Origin: Candidatus Methanophagales archaeon
GTDB taxonomy: Archaea; Halobacteriota; Syntropharchaeia; Alkanophagales; Methanospirareceae
Assembly: GCA_003601795.1 (NCBI GenBank)
Contig: PIXU01000015.1
Span: forward strand, 1 to 10,064
Reading direction: 5' to 3'
Length of the DNA: 10,064 bases
Below, one piece after another: positions 6,242-10,064 of this stretch; within the stretch, counting starts at the first letter, position 1; each line of letters begins with the position of its first letter. The translations under genes were made by a program, and so were the position numbers. A model generated the notes under the pieces. It was not told the DNA's origin. It searched no databases and saw only the letters and a program-made list of their open reading frames with translations.

Positions 6242-6256
6242 TATATATAGACTTTT
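6242..6256 (-). promoter_or_regulatory. TATA box upstream of the DUF362 gene
   Basis: On the minus strand this reads aaaagtctatatata. The tatatata centre lies about 21 nt before ATG 6224, so the predicted transcript start falls at or inside the first codons. The box is nearly symmetric and could also act towards the pdxT remnant on the other strand. Confidence 0.5.
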
Positions 6257-6261
6257 TCTTT

Positions 6262-6571
6262 TTTAGGGAACTTGATACAGGGCGGAGGAGCACGTTATCG
6301 CACTGAAGAAGAAAGGAGCGAGGAAGGAAAAGTGGTAGGGATAAAGCATCGAGAAGCGGCAGGAGAAGAAGAGCCGATTTTGGGCACTTTTGCAGGAATG
6401 GTATTGCTTGCGAAAGAAGCTGCAGATTCCGTAGAAGTGTTAGCCACGCTAAATGGGCAAATAGTAGCTGCAAAGCAAAGAAATATACTGGCGCTTTCTT
6501 TTCATCCCGAACTTACTGAAGACCGAAGAATTCATCATTATTTCCTCGTGTTAGTTAGTCAGCTAGGATAA
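6262..6571 (+). pseudogene. pdxT: Decayed pdxT (glutaminase subunit of PLP synthase)
   Basis: The end of the reading frame, VEVLATLNGQIVAAKQ...SFHPELTEDRRIHHYFL, is the C-terminus of PdxT, including the His and Glu of its catalytic triad (FHPE). The upstream PILGTFAGMVLLAKEA corresponds to the nucleophile elbow, normally GTCAGM, and here Phe (ttt) replaces the catalytic Cys. About 80 residues that normally separate these two blocks are missing: the join falls near 6425-6430. The N-terminal ~45 residues are absent. Between LIQGGGA (the PGGES region) and the elbow the frame has shifted; another frame holds a TLSH-like piece at ~6292-6303. PdxT normally supplies ammonia from glutamine to PdxS for vitamin B6 synthesis. 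This copy could not do so. No pdxS is in the window. The remnant begins right behind the DUF362 promoter, so a deletion probably joined the two. Confidence 0.8.
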
Positions 6572-6593
6572 AATAAAAATTGAATGAATAAGA

Positions 6594-7223
6594 ATGAAAT
6601 TCAAAACAGGTCTTTTTGATATGGATGGCACCCTAATAGACTCATCCGCAGCGATTTTGAGTTCGGTGAAGGAAGCAGCAAGAATAACTGGTTTGAGAAT
6701 TCCGACAGATAAAGAGATAAAGGAAACAATTCATTTACCAAGTCTGCTCTCTTTCAGGGTTTTATATTCAGATAAAGACCCGGATGAGTTTAATTCGGTA
6801 TTCCTTGAGCTTATGAGGGGTAAATTCAAACCGATGATAAAAGAAGTTCCGAATGCGAGAATGACGCTTGAACTGCTGAGAGAAAAAGGGATAAACATAG
6901 GGATAGTGACCACAAAGGATAGGGTATCAGCAGAAGAAACGATAAGGAATTTTCGTTTCCCTTATGATGTTTTGCTCGCTGCGGGGGATACAGCCCGAAC
7001 AAGACCAGACCCTGAACCCTTGCTTAAAGCGATTGAATTACTTGATTCCTCCATTTTCCACTCTTTCTATTGTGGCGATACGCCGCAGGATATAGTTCAG
7101 GGAAGAAGGGCAGGGGTAACAACAATTGGATTAACTACCGGGTTGTACTCAAAGGAAGAACTGAAAAAGGAAAAACCTGATTTCGTCTTTGATAAAATTG
7201 AAATGGTGTTGGAGATGTTATAG
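6594..7223 (+). CDS. HAD-family phosphatase (phosphoglycolate-phosphatase-like)
   Basis: 209 residues, usual for Gph/PpaX-type HAD hydrolases. Motif I is FDMDGTLIDS (D9 nucleophile, D11 acid/base). An alpha-helical cap occupies ~15-85. Motif II is IVTTKD (Thr106 or Thr107). Motif III is TRPDPEPL, where Arg137 takes the place of the usual Lys of KPxP. Motif IV is GDTPQD (161-166). It should hydrolyse a small phosphate ester in the cytoplasm with Mg2+; the substrate cannot be told from the sequence. The start at 6594 has no clear Shine-Dalgarno. It follows the pdxT remnant by 22 nt and precedes the ClC gene by 20 nt, so HAD and ClC are probably cotranscribed. Confidence 0.88.
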   Translation: MKFKTGLFDMDGTLIDSSAAILSSVKEAARITGLRIPTDKEIKETIHLPSLLSFRVLYSDKDPDEFNSVFLELMRGKFKPMIKEVPNARMTLELLREKGINIGIVTTKDRVSAEETIRNFRFPYDVLLAAGDTARTRPDPEPLLKAIELLDSSIFHSFYCGDTPQDIVQGRRAGVTTIGLTTGLYSKEELKKEKPDFVFDKIEMVLEML

Positions 7224-7243
7224 GGAGAAAGAAGGGATAAAAA

Positions 7244-9097
7244 GTGGAAGAGGAGATAAGATATTTGAGAACATGGGCTAAGCAGACGTTCTATTATGCA
7301 ATCACGGGTATTTTAGTGGGTCTTGCTATCGCTTGCTTCTTTTTAGCTTTAAATTTCTTCTCACCTTTGTTCTTAGAATTCATCGGCGGTTACTATCCAC
7401 CAACACCGGAAAATGAGCCTCATTTCTTCGCTTTTGCACCACTCTTCGGAGATGTCATCGCAAATCCACAATTGTTGATTCTTTTAGCCCTTATTCCCGC
7501 GTTGGGTGGTTTGATATGCGGAATAATAAAATTTAAATTTTTTCCGATTGAAAAGCCCGAACTTCATGAGACCGATGTGTTCATAGATGGGTTCCACAAC
7601 GAGAGAGGGGTAATAAAAGGCAAGACTGGTTTGGTGAGGGGTATATGTTCAGTGTTGACCATTAGCTCCGGGGGGAGTGCAGGAAGAGAGGGACCGAGTG
7701 CCATGATAGGTGCGACAGTGGGTTCGGTTTTAAGCAGATTTTTAAAATTAGAAGAGAGAGAGAGAAGGAAAATAGTATCGGCGGCAGCAGGAGCGGGAAT
7801 AGCAGCAATTTTCAAATCACCACTTGGCGGTGCTTTTTTTGGTATTGAATCTTTATACAAGCGAGATATGGAAATAGAGGCACTGGTACCCGCGATAATT
7901 TGTTCTATCATGGCTTACATCGTCTCCTGTTCCTTCTTAGGACTGGGGCACCTTTATGAAATAGGAGAATATGACATTACGACCCTTTTAAAACCTTTTT
8001 CGTTACTTTTATTCATAGTTCTCGGAATAGCCTGCGTTCCTTTTGTTATTGCATTCGCCAAACTGTTGGAGGTTTTGAGATCCTTTTTCTTCGGAAGATT
8101 GAAGATTCCTGATTATCTCAAGCCAGGAATAGGCGGACTTATGATTGGCATGCTTTTCCTTATCGGTTATCTCATCATTAATCCGCGAAATGAGGTAGAA
8201 AGGGTGATAGGAATAGCAAGCGGAATTTTTGGTGGTGGGTATGGGTTCATACAATTAACCTTCTCTGGCAAGCTAACAGTGAGCGTTTTGGCGTTCGTCG
8301 CGGTAGCGAAGATCTTAGGGACTGCCTTAACCTTAGGATCAGGAGGTAGTGGTGGCTCATTCCTACCTGCTTTAACTATGGGTGCGGCATTAGGAGGGGC
8401 AATAGGGCAGACTTTCGGCTATTTCTTTCCAGAAACGGTAGGAAACCCGTGGGTATTTTCTCTTATCGGCGCAGCGGCTTTCTTCGGTGCTGCCGCTAAT
8501 GCACCGCTTACCGCTCTTTTCATCGTCTGTGAAATCTCAGGTTCTTATACGCTGTTTGTTCCTGCTTTACTTGCTATAATCCCTGCTTATTCGCTGGTAG
8601 GGGGATGGACAATTTATCCAGGGCAATATGAGGTAAAGAAAGAATCACCAGCGCACAGGAGGGAATTCATGGTGGATATACTCGAAGGAATAAGAGTGAA
8701 GGATGCATATACGAAGGATGTGCTCGTTATTCCGGGAGATAAGACGGTGAAAGAAGGTCTTTATTTTGCAGAGAGAACTGGACACATAACTTACCCGGTT
8801 GTGGATAGGGATGGGAAGATGCTGGGAATAACGACCATAGTGGATTTAGAAAAGCAAAGAGAGGCAGGGGCGGTTTATAGAAGAATAGGATTAATATGCA
8901 CGAAAGATGTGATAAAAGCATATCCCGACGAGTTTTTGGAGGATGTGCTGCATAAGATGGACACATACAATATAGGAAGATTGCCGGTGGTAAAAGGAGG
9001 AAGTGAAGAAGGTGAGAAAGAATTGGTGGGAATAATAAGCCGGTCGGACATAATAAGGGAGCATTGCCGCAGGTGGTCGCGTATTAAAGTATGCTGA
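7244..9097 (+). CDS. ClC-family anion channel/transporter with two CBS domains
   Basis: 617 residues: a ClC membrane domain (~15-455, about a dozen or more hydrophobic helices) followed by a CBS pair (~483-540 and ~553-610). The ion-path motifs are SSGGS (141-145, Ser142 like the E. coli ClC Ser107), GREGP (147-151, gating Glu149), GSGGSGGSFLP (365-375) and NAPLT (419-423) with Tyr435 in the place of the anion-binding Tyr. Glu202 is followed by Ser203, where exchangers have the inner proton-transfer Glu (E. coli E203), so it may work as a channel rather than a Cl-/H+ exchanger (inference). CBS domains usually bind adenine nucleotides and gate the pore. The start is GTG at 7244, with gggagaaagaaggg upstream. 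The C-terminal residues after IIREH overlap a glycosyltransferase remnant in another frame, so the natural end may have been altered. Confidence 0.92.
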   Translation: MEEEIRYLRTWAKQTFYYAITGILVGLAIACFFLALNFFSPLFLEFIGGYYPPTPENEPHFFAFAPLFGDVIANPQLLILLALIPALGGLICGIIKFKFFPIEKPELHETDVFIDGFHNERGVIKGKTGLVRGICSVLTISSGGSAGREGPSAMIGATVGSVLSRFLKLEERERRKIVSAAAGAGIAAIFKSPLGGAFFGIESLYKRDMEIEALVPAIICSIMAYIVSCSFLGLGHLYEIGEYDITTLLKPFSLLLFIVLGIACVPFVIAFAKLLEVLRSFFFGRLKIPDYLKPGIGGLMIGMLFLIGYLIINPRNEVERVIGIASGIFGGGYGFIQLTFSGKLTVSVLAFVAVAKILGTALTLGSGGSGGSFLPALTMGAALGGAIGQTFGYFFPETVGNPWVFSLIGAAAFFGAAANAPLTALFIVCEISGSYTLFVPALLAIIPAYSLVGGWTIYPGQYEVKKESPAHRREFMVDILEGIRVKDAYTKDVLVIPGDKTVKEGLYFAERTGHITYPVVDRDGKMLGITTIVDLEKQREAGAVYRRIGLICTKDVIKAYPDEFLEDVLHKMDTYNIGRLPVVKGGSEEGEKELVGIISRSDIIREHCRRWSRIKVC

Positions 9098-9401
9098 CTT
9101 ACTTGTTTATCCCTCGCTCTGTGAGGGTTTCGGGATGCCTGTAATAGAAGCTATGCAGGCAGGAACACCGGTTGTAACATCAAATATAGGGGGGACGGCA
9201 GAGGTTGCCGGAGATGCTGCTGTTCTTGTAAGTCCATATAGTATTGAAGACATAGCAGAGGGGATGTCAAAATTGCTCCATGATGCGAGCCTCCGTGAGG
9301 AATTGAAGAGAAAAGGGAAGGAAAGAGCAGGTGCGTATTCATGGACAAAAACGGGAGAAGAGTATCTTAAGCTTTACAAAGAGCTCAGCATAGAGGCATA
9401 G
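9084..9401 (+). pseudogene. 5'-truncated glycosyltransferase family 4 (GT-B) C-terminal fragment
   Basis: From about 9084 the frame reads VLKYADLLVYPSLCEGFGMP and continues VIEAMQAGTPVVTSNIGGTAEVAGD. This is the donor-sugar half of a GT4 enzyme with its E-x7-E motif (EGFGMPVIE). A normal C-terminal helix follows (LHDASLREELKRKGKERA). Only ~105 of the usual ~350-400 residues remain. The frame is closed by tandem stop codons at 9051-9056 and has no start before ATG 9135, which lies inside the E-x7-E motif. The fragment overlaps the last ~14 codons of the ClC gene in another frame. It is therefore a remnant left by a deletion or recombination at ~9057-9084, or an assembly join. A short protein from 9135 would lack a complete active site. 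Confidence 0.8.
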
Positions 9402-9421
9402 AAAAGGTGGGTGTTTTATGA

Positions 9422-9459
9422 CGAGGAAAGTTTTATATATCAGGTGAAAGGTTTTTAAA
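9422..9459 (+). promoter_or_regulatory. Tandem archaeal BRE/TATA boxes of the rRNA operon
   Basis: cgaggaaag + ttttatatat (9422-9440) is a strong BRE/TATA. gtgaaag + gtttttaaa (9444-9459) is a second, weaker one. Predicted transcript starts are near 9462 and 9481. Multiple promoters before rRNA genes are common in archaea. Confidence 0.65.
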
Positions 9460-9461
9460 GT

Positions 9462-9686
9462 AATAGGATATCATACATTTATAGTAGCATAGTACCGGCG
9501 TCAACTCTGAGAGAGGGATAACCCGAGGATGATGGGTTGACTTCCACTATGCTATAGACAGAAGAATGCATATGGGGACACGAGTATGGTGATTTCGTGT
9601 CCGACGTAAGAGCTAACCCACTGGTAATCCAGTAAATCTGATTGGCTCAGAGGGGTGTGTGTATGCTCGTTTGTGCATGCTCGGTA
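9462..9686 (+). other. Pre-16S rRNA leader with several hairpins
   Basis: About 200-225 nt lie between the promoters and mature 16S rRNA, with no gene. Visible stems are TAGCATAGT/ACTATGCTA (9485-9493 with 9546-9554), inside which lies GTCAAC/GTTGAC (9500-9505 with 9536-9541); GGACACGA/TCGTGTCC (9576-9583 with 9595-9602, perfect 8 bp); and GAGCTAA/TTGGCTC (9610-9616 with 9642-9648) around ACTGG-TAAT-CCAGT (9620-9633). The 3' part (about 9650-9686, with atgctcg twice) would be expected to pair with the 16S trailer in the bulge-helix-bulge processing stem, but the trailer is outside the window. Confidence 0.55.
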
Positions 9687-10064
9687 ATACTGGTTGATCC
9701 TGCCAGAGGCTACTGCTATCAGAGTTCGATTAAGCCATGTTAGTCGAGGGATGGTCATCCGATGCTTGCATCTGATGACCAAACCGGCGGACGGCTCAGT
9801 AACACGTGGACAACTTGCCCTTGGGTCCGGGATAACCCCGGGAAACTGGGGCTAATACCGGATGGGACATCGCTTGCTGGAATGCAGGATGTCCAAAAGC
9901 TGAGGCGCCCAAGGATAGGTCTGCGGCCGATTAGGTTGTTGTTGATGTAACGGATCAACAAGCCTACGATCGGTACGGGTTGTGAGAGCAATAGCCCGGA
10001 GATGGGTTCTGAGAAAAGAACCCAGGTCCTACGGGACGCATCAGGCGCGAAAACTTTACAATGT
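9687..10064 (+). rRNA. 16S ribosomal RNA, 5' part (archaeal), truncated by window end
   Basis: The sequence begins atactggttgatcctgccag, the 5' end of archaeal small-subunit rRNA. It continues with conserved blocks: taagccatg (9731-9739), ggcggacggctcagtaacacgtgg (9785-9808), taataccggatggga (9853-9867), cctacgatcggtacgggttgtgagagcaatagcccggagatggg (9962-10005) and ggcgcgaaaactttacaatg (10044-10063). About 378 nt of the usual ~1470 are present. Helix 1 is kept but with U-A at the pair that is C-G in most archaea (9691 with 9705). The sequence is archaeal; I would place it near methanogen/ANME-type Euryarchaeota, with low certainty on the exact group. Confidence 0.97.

Noticed and set aside
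7113..7122. gggtaacaac inside the HAD gene matching half of the operator
   Set aside because: There is no partner half-site and no BRE/TATA nearby, and it lies within coding sequence; it is a chance match.
9507..9535. CTGA and ATGATGG resembling D and C boxes of an archaeal C/D-box RNA
   Set aside because: The order is D before C, the C box has a mismatch, and no terminal C/D kink-turn pairing is visible.
9552..9991. Open frames over the leader and 16S rRNA
   Set aside because: They lie on or across rRNA sequence with conserved 16S blocks and show no protein features.

Overview
The window is archaeal. It ends in the first ~378 nt of an archaeal 16S rRNA gene. The promoters have the archaeal BRE + TATA form (cgaaaagcttata-type boxes about 25-30 nt before the expected starts), and the proteins are archaeal types: an HTH_45-like winged helix, a DUF2334 deacetylase, DUF362 with two 4Fe-4S motifs, and an N-terminal-HTH PAS/GAF sensor. 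The overall impression is an anaerobic member of the Halobacteriota/methanogen-ANME side of the Euryarchaeota. That lineage guess is an inference and is not proven here.

Left part (1-1533). A minus-strand HTH-PAS-GAF-PAS sensor/regulator runs off the left edge. It is divergent from a plus-strand operon, and the ~160 bp between them holds two back-to-back archaeal promoters around an 18-bp palindrome.

Middle-left (1534-4665). This is a plus-strand series: a 90-aa winged-helix regulator, a membrane-anchored or secreted protein with 16 cysteines and no family I recognise, a processive family-2 glycosyltransferase, and, starting on the base after that gene's stop, a DUF2334 polysaccharide deacetylase. 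The last two look like an archaeal exopolysaccharide synthase/deacetylase pair, analogous to PgaC/PgaB or NodC/NodB. The Cys-rich protein may be another cell-surface component.

Middle (4666-5222). A small 84-aa orphan gene has a promoter that closely copies the 1424-1471 promoter, with the same GTTACC-N5-GGGTAA palindrome at the same distance from the BRE/TATA. The two transcription units therefore probably share a regulator. An imperfect ~40-45 nt direct repeat lies on either side of the small gene.

Middle-right (5223-9401). A DUF362 iron-sulfur protein is on the minus strand. It is followed by a decayed remnant of pdxT (glutaminase of PLP synthase) that has lost its N-terminus, a central block and its catalytic Cys, then a HAD phosphatase and a ClC-type anion transporter with two CBS domains. 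The end of the ClC gene runs into a 5'-truncated glycosyltransferase-4 fragment in another frame. Two gene remnants within 3 kb suggest past deletion and rearrangement.

Right end (9402-10064). Tandem BRE/TATA boxes, a ~200-nt leader with several hairpins, and the 5' part of 16S rRNA mark the start of an rRNA operon.
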